Shown here piece by piece: positions 9,063 through 18,277 of a stretch of DNA of 64,000 bases. The notes below the pieces were generated by a model. It made no database searches. It had not been told where the DNA came from and saw only the letters and a list, made by a program, of their open reading frames with translations. Source of the DNA: Lacimicrobium sp. SS2-24 (lineage in GTDB: Bacteria; Pseudomonadota; Gammaproteobacteria; Enterobacterales; Alteromonadaceae); the NCBI RefSeq assembly GCF_002201535.1, contig NZ_NIWW01000005.1:124001-188000 (forward strand), read 5' to 3'. The first letter of the stretch is position 1, and every line of letters begins with the position of its first letter. The translations under genes and the position numbers were made by a program.

Positions 9063-9078
9063 TGGCACGGCGATTGTT
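9063..9078 (+). promoter_or_regulatory. Sigma-54 promoter of glnK-amtB
   Basis: TGGCAC, five bases, then TTGTT is an almost consensus -24/-12 element (TGGCAC-N5-TTGCW). It lies 46 bases before the glnK start and downstream of two NtrC-like sites. This predicts induction under nitrogen limitation through NtrBC and RpoN. Confidence 0.8.
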
Positions 9079-9105
9079 TAGCTCTTGTTGTCGACACTCA
9101 AATAA

Positions 9106-9462
<357 letters not shown>

Positions 9463-9480
9463 CAATTGGAGGAAAATACA

Positions 9481-10749
9481 ATGGAACAAGCATTTCATTT
9501 GCAATATGCATTGGACACCTTTTATTTCCTGGTCTGTGGTGCACTGGTAATGTGGATGGCTGCCGGCTTCTCCATGCTGGAAGCCGGTTTGGTCAGGGCT
9601 AAGAACACCACCGAGATACTGACCAAGAATATCGCGCTGTATGCGATCGCCTGTATTATGTACATGGTCTGTGGTTACGCCATTATGTACGACGGCGGCA
9701 TATTCTTAGCCGGTATTGAGAGCGTCGACGTTGACGCGACACTGGGTGAATTTGCTGCCCGGGAAGACGGTTTTGCCGGGGGAGCCGTTTACTCTGCCGC
9801 CTCAGACTTCTTCTTCCAGGTGGTTTTTGTGGCAACGGCCATGTCAATCGTTTCGGGTGCCGTGGCTGAGCGTATGAAACTGTGGGCTTTTCTGGCCTTC
9901 GCAGTGGTGATGACCGGTATCATTTATCCTTTGGAAGGAAGCTGGACCTGGGGTGGTCAGGACGTCTTTGGTTTGTACAACTTAGGTGATCTTGGTTTCT
10001 CTGACTTTGCTGGTTCGGGTATCGTGCACATGGCAGGGGCCGCCGCAGCGCTGGCAGGTGTGTTATTGCTGGGTGCCCGTAAAGGGAAATACACCAAGGA
10101 AGGGAAAATCAATGCAATTCCCGGTGCCAACCTACCGCTGGCGACACTGGGTACGTTTATACTGTGGATGGGCTGGTTCGGCTTCAACGGCGGCTCGGTG
10201 CTGAAATTGGGTGATATTGCCAACGCTAACTCCGTTGCCATGGTCTTTTTGAATACCAATGCCGCAGCCGCAGGTGGTGCTGTGGCGGCACTGATTCTTG
10301 CCCGTATTTTGTTTAAGAAAGCCGATCTGACGATGGCCTTAAACGGCGCACTGGCAGGGCTGGTGGCCATCACTGCTGAACCTTCCACACCGACGGCCTT
10401 GCAAGCCACGCTGTTCGGCGCCATTGGTGGTCTGATTGTGGTTGGCTCGATTGTGGCACTGGATAAGTTCAGAATTGATGATCCTGTGGGCGCCATTTCC
10501 GTGCACGGTACCGTCGGCCTGTTTGGCTTGTTGATCGTACCGCTGACCAATTCAGGCGCGACGTTTAGTGGCCAGATTATTGGCGCTGCCACTATCTTTT
10601 TCTGGGTCTTTATTGCCAGTCTGGTGGTATGGGGGATCCTGAAAGCTGCCATGGGCATCCGCGTCAGTGAAGAGGATGAGTATCAGGGACTGGATATGGT
10701 GGACTGTGGACTCGAAGCCTATCCTGATTTCACCGGCTCACGTAAATAA
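9481..10749 (+). CDS. amtB: Ammonium transporter AmtB
   Basis: A 422-residue Amt/Mep/Rh family channel with about 11 membrane segments, starting MEQAFHLQYALDTFYFLV. The family segments MLEAGLVRAKN, GSWTWGG and GSGIVHMAGA are present. It conducts ammonium/ammonia across the inner membrane. I chose the ATG at 9481, which has GGAGG 8 bases upstream, over an in-frame TTG at 9466. The gap from glnK is 18 bases, so the two are cotranscribed from the sigma-54 promoter. A terminator follows. Confidence 0.95.
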   Translation: MEQAFHLQYALDTFYFLVCGALVMWMAAGFSMLEAGLVRAKNTTEILTKNIALYAIACIMYMVCGYAIMYDGGIFLAGIESVDVDATLGEFAAREDGFAGGAVYSAASDFFFQVVFVATAMSIVSGAVAERMKLWAFLAFAVVMTGIIYPLEGSWTWGGQDVFGLYNLGDLGFSDFAGSGIVHMAGAAAALAGVLLLGARKGKYTKEGKINAIPGANLPLATLGTFILWMGWFGFNGGSVLKLGDIANANSVAMVFLNTNAAAAGGAVAALILARILFKKADLTMALNGALAGLVAITAEPSTPTALQATLFGAIGGLIVVGSIVALDKFRIDDPVGAISVHGTVGLFGLLIVPLTNSGATFSGQIIGAATIFFWVFIASLVVWGILKAAMGIRVSEEDEYQGLDMVDCGLEAYPDFTGSRK

Positions 10750-10790
10750 TACGAAACATCAATAATAAGAAGAATAATCCGATACTGAAA

Positions 10791-10817
10791 AGGCCTGTCA
10801 AACGACAGGCCTTTTTT
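10791..10817 (+). terminator. Rho-independent terminator of glnK-amtB
   Basis: AGGCCTGTC and GACAGGCCT form a 9-bp stem around a 4-base AAAC loop, followed by six T residues. Confidence 0.9.
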
Positions 10818-10821
10818 ATGT

Positions 10822-10995
10822 CCAGGGACGGACGGTATGCCGGGATTGCAGGGAGCATTTCCCGGCGATGCCAGGGACGGACGGTATGCCGGGATTGCAG
10901 GGAGCATTTCCCGGCGATGCCAGGGACGGACGGTATGCCGGGATTGCAGGGAGCATTTCCCGGCGATGTCAGGGATGGACGGTATGCCGGGATGG
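10822..10995. repeat. 49-bp tandem palindromic repeat, 3.5 copies
   Basis: Copies start at 10822, 10871 and 10920 and are identical over 49 bases. A fourth begins at 10969, carries substitutions (TCAGGGATGG) and fades near 10995. Each unit contains a 7-bp inverted repeat, GCCGGGA and TCCCGGC (10839-10845 and 10860-10866 in copy 1), with a 14-base loop. It lies between the amtB terminator and the gamma-glutamyltransferase promoter region. Because 49 is not a multiple of three, each copy is read in a different frame, yet the frames stay open. I regard it as an extragenic palindromic element, not a gene. The rest of the 363-base gap shows only a likely ggt promoter area. Confidence 0.9.
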
Positions 10996-11112
10996 CCGGA
11001 AGCAGTTTGTATGATCCTTTCTTTACCTGGATTGCGGTAATAGCTTGCGTTGTGAATTAGCTATTGAAGGGGTTATCCTTTATTCTCCATTTTTCGTTTC
11101 TCGGAGCTCAAT

Positions 11113-12801
11113 ATGCATGTGCTGATACGCTTTATGATTTTCTTGTGCGTGGTTGCACCGTCGGTGAAGGCCTATGATCGTATCACCGGGTTACCTTTTG
11201 CCAGCCGTTCTGAAGTAATTGCGCAAAACGGCATGGCAGCCACCAGCCAACCCCTGGCGACGCAAGTGGCTCTGGATATCCTTAAAAAGGGAGGCAATGC
11301 CATCGACGCGGCCATTGCGGCGAATGCCATGCTGGGCCTGGTTGAGCCTACGGGTAATGGCATTGGCGGTGATTTGTTTGCCATCGTCTGGGATGCTAAA
11401 ACCCAGAAGCTTTATGGCTTAAATGCCTCAGGACGCTCTCCCAAATCTCTCACCCTGGATTATTTCAGGCAGCAGGGGCTGACAAAGATTCCATCCCACG
11501 GACCCTTACCGGTATCGGTCCCCGGTGCGGTGGATGGCTGGTTTGAGTTACACAGTAAGTTTGGCAGCTTACCCATGACAGATATCCTTGCTCCGAGTAT
11601 TGAATATGCTAAGCAAGGCTTCCCGGTTTCTGAACTGATTGCCTATTACATGAAGCGCAGCGTACCTGTGCTCAGTCAGTTTCCCGGATTTAAAGAGACG
11701 TACATGCCCAATGGACGGACACCCCGCAAAGGCGAAGTGTTTACGAATCCGGATCTCGCCGCCACTTATGAGAAAATTGCTACAGGCGGCCGGGATGCCT
11801 TTTATAAAGGAGATATCGCCCGAACCATTGCTGCCTACATGAAAGAACAGGGCGGATTCCTCAGTGAAGAGGATCTGGCCTCACATACCTCTGAGTGGGT
11901 GGAGCCAGTTTCCACTAATTACCGTGGCTACGACTTATGGGAGCTACCGCCCAATGGTCAGGGTATCGCCGCACTGCAAATTCTCAATATTCTGGAGAGC
12001 TATGATATTGAGGGAATGGGTTTCGGCTCAGCCGAATATATTCATACCTTTGTAGAGGCCAAGAAGCTGGCCTTTGAAGACCGAGCGAAGTATTACGCCG
12101 ATCCGGCTTTTAATGATATCCCCGTGGACTGGTTGATCTCTAAAGAATACGCTCAACAGCGTCGTCAACTGATCGATGCTAACAAGGCTGCAAAACGCTA
12201 TGATGCAGGGCTCCAGCAGGGTGATACCATTTATCTCACTACAGCTGACGCCGAGGGTAATATGGTGTCACTGATCCAGAGCAATTACCGGGGAATGGGA
12301 TCGGGCATGACGCCTACCGGTCTGGGTTTTATTCTTCAGGATCGCGGTGAAATGTTTTCCCTGAAGGACGGCCATTTTAATCAGTATGAACCGGGGAAAA
12401 GACCCTTCCATACCATCATTCCGGCTTTTGTTACCCGCAATGGTAAGCCCTGGTTGAGTTACGGTGTCATGGGCGGGGCGACTCAACCGCAGATGCATGC
12501 CCAGATTATGATTAATCTGATTGATTTTGGAATGAATTTGCAGGAAGCCGGTGATGCGCCGCGGATTCTTCATTCCGGTTCCAGTCAACCCACCGATGAA
12601 ATCATGCAGGATGGTGGCTATGTCAGTCTGGAAAGTGGATTCAGCCCACTGGTGCGCCGTCAGTTGGTGCAAATGGGGCATACCCTGACGGATGTCTCCG
12701 GCGCCTTTGGTGGTTACCAGGCTATCATGTGGGATGATAAGAATAAGGTCTATTATGGCGCGTCTGAGAGTCGTAAAGACGGTCAGGCAGCAGGTTACTG
12801 A
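11113..12801 (+). CDS. ggt: Gamma-glutamyltransferase
   Basis: A 562-residue N-terminal nucleophile hydrolase with a signal peptide at 1-20 (cleavage after SVKA), so periplasmic. It splits gamma-glutamyl bonds of glutathione and related peptides and can transfer the glutamyl group. The precursor is expected to cut itself before Thr372 in GDTIYLTTAD, making large and small subunits. Arg108 (ASGRSP) is the likely carboxylate-binding residue, and GGATQPQ matches the oxyanion region. GGAG lies 6 bases before the ATG. The DyP-type peroxidase gene starts 18 bases downstream. Confidence 0.92.
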   Translation: MHVLIRFMIFLCVVAPSVKAYDRITGLPFASRSEVIAQNGMAATSQPLATQVALDILKKGGNAIDAAIAANAMLGLVEPTGNGIGGDLFAIVWDAKTQKLYGLNASGRSPKSLTLDYFRQQGLTKIPSHGPLPVSVPGAVDGWFELHSKFGSLPMTDILAPSIEYAKQGFPVSELIAYYMKRSVPVLSQFPGFKETYMPNGRTPRKGEVFTNPDLAATYEKIATGGRDAFYKGDIARTIAAYMKEQGGFLSEEDLASHTSEWVEPVSTNYRGYDLWELPPNGQGIAALQILNILESYDIEGMGFGSAEYIHTFVEAKKLAFEDRAKYYADPAFNDIPVDWLISKEYAQQRRQLIDANKAAKRYDAGLQQGDTIYLTTADAEGNMVSLIQSNYRGMGSGMTPTGLGFILQDRGEMFSLKDGHFNQYEPGKRPFHTIIPAFVTRNGKPWLSYGVMGGATQPQMHAQIMINLIDFGMNLQEAGDAPRILHSGSSQPTDEIMQDGGYVSLESGFSPLVRRQLVQMGHTLTDVSGAFGGYQAIMWDDKNKVYYGASESRKDGQAAGY

Positions 12802-12819
12802 GGATTCAAGAAGCGTCTT

Positions 12820-13734
12820 ATGTCACAGCCACAAAAAGGAGTCAGTGCAGAACCCAGTCTGCATGCCATTTACCTGCTGTTTAACGTGATCGATGAGGAT
12901 ACGGCTCGTGTCAGAAAGCACCTTGCCAGATTGCTCTCTATTTTTGAGTATTATGATGAGGAGCATTATGAGGCGATGGTGTCAGGCATGGTTGCCGTGG
13001 GCAGTAACTTCTGGCTGGAACTGTATCCGGGGCTGATTCCTGTTGAACTGGCACCTTTCCCGGATCTGCATTGTGAGGATCGTCACGCACCGGCAGAGCC
13101 CTGTGATCTGTTCATTCAAATTCGTGCCGATCGCGCAGATATTTGCCATCTGATCGGTGTTGAGGTGTGTGAACTGCTCAAAGAACACACCGAGCTGGTG
13201 GAGCAGGTGAAAGGCTTTCGCTACCTCGAAGGACGTGACCTCAATGGCTTCGTTGCTGATGCCCACAACCCTAAAGGCATGAAAAAGCTGGATGTAGCCA
13301 TTGTTGGTGATGATGACCCGGACTTTTGTGGCGGAAGTTACGTCCATGTGCAGCGATACCGCCACGATCTGGCGAAATGGCAGCAGCTGGATCTGGCCAG
13401 CCAGGAAATGATTATGGGGTACAACAAAGACGATAATCGACGCCTGCGAGGGTCTCAATTGGCGCCTTTCTCTCATGCGGCCCGATGTGGCGAGCCGGAA
13501 ACGGTCAGCCAGATGCTGCTCCACAGTATGCCCTATGGCGACATGCAGACACAGGGGGTGATGGTGGTGTGCTGTTGCAGCAGCGCGCGGCCCTTTGTGG
13601 AGCGTTTGCAGAGTATGATAGTGGGGGACGAGGAGGGCCACTATGACAAGTGGCTCGACTATACCAGTGCGGAATCAGGGGCGGCATTTTTCGCCCCGTC
13701 TATTCAGTTTATCAAGCATCACGCCCGGGACTAG
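12820..13734 (+). CDS. DyP-type peroxidase family protein with altered distal pocket
   Basis: A 304-residue protein with clear dye-decolorising peroxidase features: GGSYVHVQRYRHDL, the likely proximal haem ligand His219 (FSHAARC), HSMPYGD near 235 and DYTSAESGAAFFAPS near the end. The usual GxxDG catalytic motif reads GFVAD (143-147), so the distal Asp position is Ala146 with Asp one place later. The distal Arg expected just before xSMPYG is Leu234. No signal peptide is seen, so it is likely cytoplasmic, as in YfeX-type proteins. It may be a haem protein with weak or no peroxidase activity. It is probably cotranscribed with ggt. Confidence 0.85.
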   Translation: MSQPQKGVSAEPSLHAIYLLFNVIDEDTARVRKHLARLLSIFEYYDEEHYEAMVSGMVAVGSNFWLELYPGLIPVELAPFPDLHCEDRHAPAEPCDLFIQIRADRADICHLIGVEVCELLKEHTELVEQVKGFRYLEGRDLNGFVADAHNPKGMKKLDVAIVGDDDPDFCGGSYVHVQRYRHDLAKWQQLDLASQEMIMGYNKDDNRRLRGSQLAPFSHAARCGEPETVSQMLLHSMPYGDMQTQGVMVVCCCSSARPFVERLQSMIVGDEEGHYDKWLDYTSAESGAAFFAPSIQFIKHHARD

Positions 13735-13767
13735 CGCAGGCCTTTGTTAGTCCCGCTTCATAATACT

Positions 13768-15381
13768 TCAGAATAATTCGGTCAGTAACTTGCCCGTGGC
13801 CTTGTTGGGCTGAGTGATCTCCAGCAGGGCTGAGAGCGTCAGTGCCAGGTCCTCGGGGGAAACTTCCCGATAGATCCTGGCCGTTGGAATATTCCAGCCG
13901 GCGAAATGAAGAGGTACATGAGTATCATAACGATAGGGTGAGCCATGGGTTGCAGCCGCATAATCGCCTGACATCGACGAGGTTTGCTGCACAATCACCA
14001 CATCCCCGCTACGCTCGGGGACATAGGCGTTTTGCACCTTGCTGGCGATGGCATCAAAAGATAAATCTTCAGTTAGCAATGTTTGGCGGGTAAAGGTACG
14101 CGCAATACCCGGCAGTGTGTTGATAAGCTCTGCCAGCTTTTTCTGGGCCTGTTGTGCGGCGATACCCTGTTCTTGCAAAACGGCATTGTCGAGATACACA
14201 GAAGGCAATTGCACAGCTTTGATGAGCGCGTCACGGGTTTTAAAATGCTCACTCAGCTGGGCATTGAGCGCGCTTATCTGTGCTTTTAAACTGCCACGAA
14301 AGGCCCTGAAGCCCAGGGACCGTTTATATTCGGGAATAGCATCGACACCATGGTCAGCGGACAGCGCAATCAACACGTTTTGCATGCCGATGTGCTTGTC
14401 GATAAAGGCAAAAAGATCGGCCAGCGTGCGGTCCAGGCGAATCAGATTGTCCTCAGTTTCAAGGCTGTTGGGACCAAACATATGGCCGATATAATCGTTA
14501 ACGGAAAAGCTGATGGCCAGGTAATCGGTGGTAGCGTCTTCACCCAGCCCGTGTTCCTTAATCAGCATCTTGGCAAACGCCGCGGTAAGCTGATCGCCAA
14601 AGGGCGTATAGGTAAGCAGGCTGTAATAGCGCTTATCGGGTTGTGCCGGAAGTGTGTGTGGAAACCCCCGGTTGAAGCCTTTTGGCGGAATCTGAAAATT
14701 GCGGTTTGCGGCACTGTTGCGATAGGTTGTTTGCGGCTGACTAAGGTTCCAGTGTTGGTTGAGGAATTGGTCCTTATAGCCGGATTGGTTAAATTTGCGC
14801 GCGTATTCGGGTAAGGCATCAAAATAAAAACTGCTGCTGATCATATTACCGCTGCTTTTATCGTACCAGAAGGACTTTCCATGCTGTCCGCCGGTCAGCA
14901 CGGCACCCCGGTCTTTGATCGACACAGAAAAGATTTTTGCCTTACCATCGCTGGCCAGATACAGCTCATCGGAAAAGGTAGACGCCATCAGGTTAGCCGG
15001 TGATGCGCTGTATCCCTGGGCGTCCAACAAATGAGTGGATTCATCGGCGACGCAATAGACCCGCTCACCACTTTGTCTGTCAGCCCAGTTGTTCGCGGCA
15101 ACACCATGCTCAGAGGGCAGCGCCCCGGTGGCCAGAGTGGCATGCCCTACAGCCGTCAGGGTGGTATTGTGACGATAATGGGCATTGAGATAAGCCGTGC
15201 CTTGTTGCAAAAACAGATTGAAGCCCTGCTGTTCTTCGGTAATAAAATGCGGCTGATAGCGGCTGAGCATATCGCCGCGCAGCTGATCAACGGTGATCTG
15301 TAGTACCAGTTTTGGCTTCGCCTGTAGCGGGGTTGATATCAACAGGCTCAGGATAACCATCACACAAGCTTTCATCTTCAT
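13768..15381 (-). CDS. Secreted PafA-type alkaline phosphatase
   Basis: A 537-residue member of the alkaline phosphatase superfamily with a signal peptide at 1-21. The nucleophile is Thr82 (VGHATLATG). Zinc ligands are visible in VDQLRGD (Asp32), FSVNDYIGHMFG, SADHGVD and AATHGSPY. PafA-type enzymes are phosphate-insensitive phosphomonoesterases. Within a nucleoside-salvage cluster it could free nucleosides from extracytoplasmic nucleotides (inference). I chose the ATG at 15381 over a TTG at 15390 because AGGAG lies 9 bases before it. It follows the 2OG oxygenase gene by 12 bases and converges on the DyP gene. Confidence 0.88.
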   Translation of the reverse strand: MKMKACVMVILSLLISTPLQAKPKLVLQITVDQLRGDMLSRYQPHFITEEQQGFNLFLQQGTAYLNAHYRHNTTLTAVGHATLATGALPSEHGVAANNWADRQSGERVYCVADESTHLLDAQGYSASPANLMASTFSDELYLASDGKAKIFSVSIKDRGAVLTGGQHGKSFWYDKSSGNMISSSFYFDALPEYARKFNQSGYKDQFLNQHWNLSQPQTTYRNSAANRNFQIPPKGFNRGFPHTLPAQPDKRYYSLLTYTPFGDQLTAAFAKMLIKEHGLGEDATTDYLAISFSVNDYIGHMFGPNSLETEDNLIRLDRTLADLFAFIDKHIGMQNVLIALSADHGVDAIPEYKRSLGFRAFRGSLKAQISALNAQLSEHFKTRDALIKAVQLPSVYLDNAVLQEQGIAAQQAQKKLAELINTLPGIARTFTRQTLLTEDLSFDAIASKVQNAYVPERSGDVVIVQQTSSMSGDYAAATHGSPYRYDTHVPLHFAGWNIPTARIYREVSPEDLALTLSALLEITQPNKATGKLLTELF

Positions 15382-15393
15382 TACCGGCAACTC

Positions 15394-16233
15394 CTACTTT
15401 ACGCCCAGTTCACGCAAGCGTTCTTTCAGGTAGCTGTCTGCCGTATGCCGCTCGGAAAGCACAACCTCAGGGCGGGGATGCAAAAACAGGGGCAGCGAGA
15501 TGCGCGATTTGCTTTGATCCGCGCCTTGCGGATTGATTACCCGGTGTGTAGTCGATGGGAAGTATCCCGCAGACGCCTCTTGCAACATATCACCGATATT
15601 GACAATAAGGTTGCCAAAATCACAGGGGACATCCAGCCATTCACCGGTTTTACTTTTGACCTGCAGACCAGGTTCATTTGCAGCGGGCAAAATGGTGAGC
15701 AGGTTAATGTCTTCATGCGCCGCCGCTCTAATCGCACCGGGCTCTTCTGTGCCGGTCAGCGGTGGATAATGCAGCACCCGAAGCAGCGTTTGCTGACTGT
15801 TTTTTACCATATTCGACAACGGTTCGCGGTAGTGGCGGGCCACATCTTCAGGAGAATGAGCCTCGACCCAGCTGAGCAGCTCGGCGGCAAAGTCAGTGGT
15901 TTGTTGGTAATAGTCGGCCAGATGGGCCTTCAGGCTTTGAGGACAGCGACCCCAGGGGTAGTAATGAAAATACTCTTTGATGTCTTTGGTTTTATGACCT
16001 TTGGCAACCTCAGACACGGACGGCGGGAAATAGCCATCCTGGGTTTCTTTGTCATACAGATACTGGTGCTTTTCTTCACTATCAAAAAACGCCTTACCGG
16101 CAGCATAGATGGCATCTACTTTTTGCTGACGGATGGGGTGATTCTTGAGAACACCAAAGCCGGTCTGATGCAAGGACTCCACAAAGGCCTCAGCAGCATT
16201 GTCGGCGTGGTAATCAATGGCGATGAGTTTCAT
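15394..16233 (-). CDS. 2-oxoglutarate/Fe(II) oxygenase, isopenicillin N synthase-like
   Basis: A 279-residue complete double-stranded beta-helix dioxygenase. The Fe(II) triad is His173 and Asp175 (AAHEDINLLT) plus His230 (STTHRV). Arg244 in SRISLPLF should bind the 2-oxoglutarate carboxylate. The N-terminal DIOX_N-like part has TGFGVLKNH. The family hydroxylates or desaturates small molecules. The gene lies between a nucleoside transporter (17 bases upstream) and a phosphatase (12 bases downstream), so a pyrimidine or nucleoside substrate is a reasonable guess, but nothing in the sequence proves it. Confidence 0.88.
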   Translation of the reverse strand: MKLIAIDYHADNAAEAFVESLHQTGFGVLKNHPIRQQKVDAIYAAGKAFFDSEEKHQYLYDKETQDGYFPPSVSEVAKGHKTKDIKEYFHYYPWGRCPQSLKAHLADYYQQTTDFAAELLSWVEAHSPEDVARHYREPLSNMVKNSQQTLLRVLHYPPLTGTEEPGAIRAAAHEDINLLTILPAANEPGLQVKSKTGEWLDVPCDFGNLIVNIGDMLQEASAGYFPSTTHRVINPQGADQSKSRISLPLFLHPRPEVVLSERHTADSYLKERLRELGVK

Positions 16234-16250
16234 AATTTTTACCTGAAGGG

Positions 16251-17459
16251 TTACAAAAAGATAAAAAAGCCGGCAATCGCGGCGCTCATAAGGTTAGCCA
16301 GAGAGGCTGCCGCAACGGCGCGCAGTCCCAAAGCGGCAATATCATGACGACGACTCGGCGCCATGCTCCCCAGGCCCCCGAGCAAAATAGCGATGGAGCT
16401 GAGATTGGCGAAGCCGCACAGGGCAAAGGTAACGATGGCCTGCGTGCCTTCACTGAGCTGGTCTTTGTAGTTGACGAAATCCAGATACGCGACAAACTCG
16501 TTGACCACCACTTTCTGACCGATAAAGCTGCCTGCTCTGAGGGCTTCATCCCAGGGAACACCGATAATGAAGGCCAGGGGCTGGAAAACATAACCCAGAA
16601 TAATCTGTAACGTCAGTTCGCCGGCGCCAAACCAGCCACCCACCCAGCCAATCAGGCCATTCAACAAGGCAATCAGGCCTACAAAGGCAAGTAGCATGGC
16701 ACCAACGTTGAGGGCCAGCATTAAGCCACTGGCAGCGCCGGTGGCGGCGGCATCAATCACATTGACGGGCTTCTCTTCAGGTTCAGACAACTCAGCAACA
16801 TCATTCTTCGGCGTTTCTGTTTCCGGGATCATCAGTTTTGCCATCATCAGGCCCCCCGGTGCGGCCATAAAACTGGCCGCAATCAGGTATTTCAGCTCCA
16901 CACCCAGCCCGGCATAACCGGCCAGCACCGAACCTGCTACAGATGCGAGGCCGCCAACCATCACTGCAAAGAGCTCGGAACGGGTCATGGTGGGGATAAA
17001 AGGCCGGACCACCAGGGGGGCTTCAGTTTGCCCCACGAAGATGTTGGCGGTAGCTGACATGGACTCGGGGCGACTGGTTTTCAGCAACCAGCGAATCGCG
17101 CCGCCAATAAGACGAATAACCCACCCCATGACGCCTAAATAATACAGCACCGCAATAAAGGAAGAGAAAAACACAATAATGGGCAACACATGCACAGCAA
17201 ACATGAAGCCAAACTTCATTTCTCCCATGTCGCCGAACAAGAAGCTGATCCCGGCTTTGGCATAGCCGATAATTTGTGACACGGTCTGTGCCATCGATAG
17301 CAACATTTCCTTGCCGAAGGGGATATAGAGCACCAAGGCACCCAAGGACAATTGCAGGGCAAAGGCACCCAATACCGTTCGCCAGTTTATGGCCTTACGA
17401 TTCACCGAGAGCAGCCACCCCAGTGCAAAAAGTGTCAGTATGCCGAGCAGACTAATCAT
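16251..17459 (-). CDS. Concentrative nucleoside transporter (CNT/NupC family)
   Basis: A 402-residue inner-membrane Na+- or H+-coupled nucleoside importer. The family hallmark [11 protein letters not shown] lies near 143, with NupC-type N-terminal, core and C-terminal regions and a late segment [13 protein letters not shown]. The protein has about 8-10 membrane spans and is essentially full length. The uridine kinase gene ends 35 bases upstream, so transport and phosphorylation are physically linked. Bacterial CNTs differ in purine and pyrimidine preference, which cannot be read directly here. Confidence 0.93.
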   Translation of the reverse strand: MISLLGILTLFALGWLLSVNRKAINWRTVLGAFALQLSLGALVLYIPFGKEMLLSMAQTVSQIIGYAKAGISFLFGDMGEMKFGFMFAVHVLPIIVFFSSFIAVLYYLGVMGWVIRLIGGAIRWLLKTSRPESMSATANIFVGQTEAPLVVRPFIPTMTRSELFAVMVGGLASVAGSVLAGYAGLGVELKYLIAASFMAAPGGLMMAKLMIPETETPKNDVAELSEPEEKPVNVIDAAATGAASGLMLALNVGAMLLAFVGLIALLNGLIGWVGGWFGAGELTLQIILGYVFQPLAFIIGVPWDEALRAGSFIGQKVVVNEFVAYLDFVNYKDQLSEGTQAIVTFALCGFANLSSIAILLGGLGSMAPSRRHDIAALGLRAVAAASLANLMSAAIAGFFIFL

Positions 17460-17494
17460 GTGTGATTCCTGTTGTTATTGTAATGTAAATCCGA

Positions 17495-18118
17495 TTATCC
17501 CAGTGCTTGCTGAATATGGGATTTGAGCACATCCAGAGCAATACGGTTTTTACCCCCTTGCGTAACCACCACATCGGCGGTGAAACGACTGGGCGCCACA
17601 AACTGGTGGTACATGGGCTTGACCGTCGATTCGTATTGTTCGGTGACCGACTGTAGTGTCCGTCCACGCTCCTGAACGTCCCGGGTAATGCGCCTGAGCA
17701 GGCAAATGTCCAGCGGCGTATCAATAAAGACTTTGATGTCGAAAAGTGGCAACAGCTGGGGGCTGGCCAGCAGCATGATCCCTTCCACGATGATCACTGA
17801 AGCCGGTTCCAGTGTCTGTGTTTCCGGCAGTCGGGTGTGGGTTTTGAAGGAATACTGAGGGTATTCGATGCTTTTTCCACTTTTGAGATCCAGCAGGTGT
17901 TCGATCAGCAGTTCGTGTTCAAAGGCATTGGGGTGGTCATAATTGGTTTTCAGCCGTTCTTCCATGGTCATGTGAGACTGATCGCGATAGTAGTGATCTT
18001 CGCACAGCACCAGAATGTTCATGCCTGAATCCAGAATTTCAGTAATCAGGGTCTGAGTGAAAAGGGATTTTCCTGAGCCTGAACCCCCTGAAATTGCGAT
18101 AATACTGGTGTTTGACAT
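17495..18118 (-). CDS. udk: Uridine kinase
   Basis: A 207-residue enzyme (E. coli Udk has 213) that phosphorylates uridine and cytidine with ATP or GTP in the cytoplasm. The P-loop GGSGSGKS is at 11-18, followed by CEDHYYRDQSHM, NYDHPNAFEHELL and TPLDICLLRRITRD, all typical of Udk. The frame extends upstream to 18169, but the ATG at 18118 gives the family N-terminus (MSNTSIIAISGG). It heads a minus-strand set with a CNT transporter, a 2OG oxygenase and a PafA-like phosphatase. Confidence 0.93.
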   Translation of the reverse strand: MSNTSIIAISGGSGSGKSLFTQTLITEILDSGMNILVLCEDHYYRDQSHMTMEERLKTNYDHPNAFEHELLIEHLLDLKSGKSIEYPQYSFKTHTRLPETQTLEPASVIIVEGIMLLASPQLLPLFDIKVFIDTPLDICLLRRITRDVQERGRTLQSVTEQYESTVKPMYHQFVAPSRFTADVVVTQGGKNRIALDVLKSHIQQALG

Positions 18119-18277
18119 GGTCACGTGACTGGCTGTTATTGGTGGCCACAAGATTACCAGCCAAATCATGAAAAGTCAGTGACAGAGGGCGTTTTAAGAG
18201 GAATTAGTCTTACGTAAATCTCCCCTTTATAAACTCAATGCCCAGGCACCCGGAAGATGCACGCTGGCTGAGCCAGA

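Noticed and set aside
10822-10995. CRISPR array
   Set aside because: The 49-bp units are head to tail with no unique spacers, and no cas genes are present.
10818-11060. ORFs of 80 and 67 codons across the 49-bp repeats
   Set aside because: They consist of the same repeat translated in shifting frames, have no ribosome binding site and sit directly after a terminator; a palindromic DNA element explains them better.
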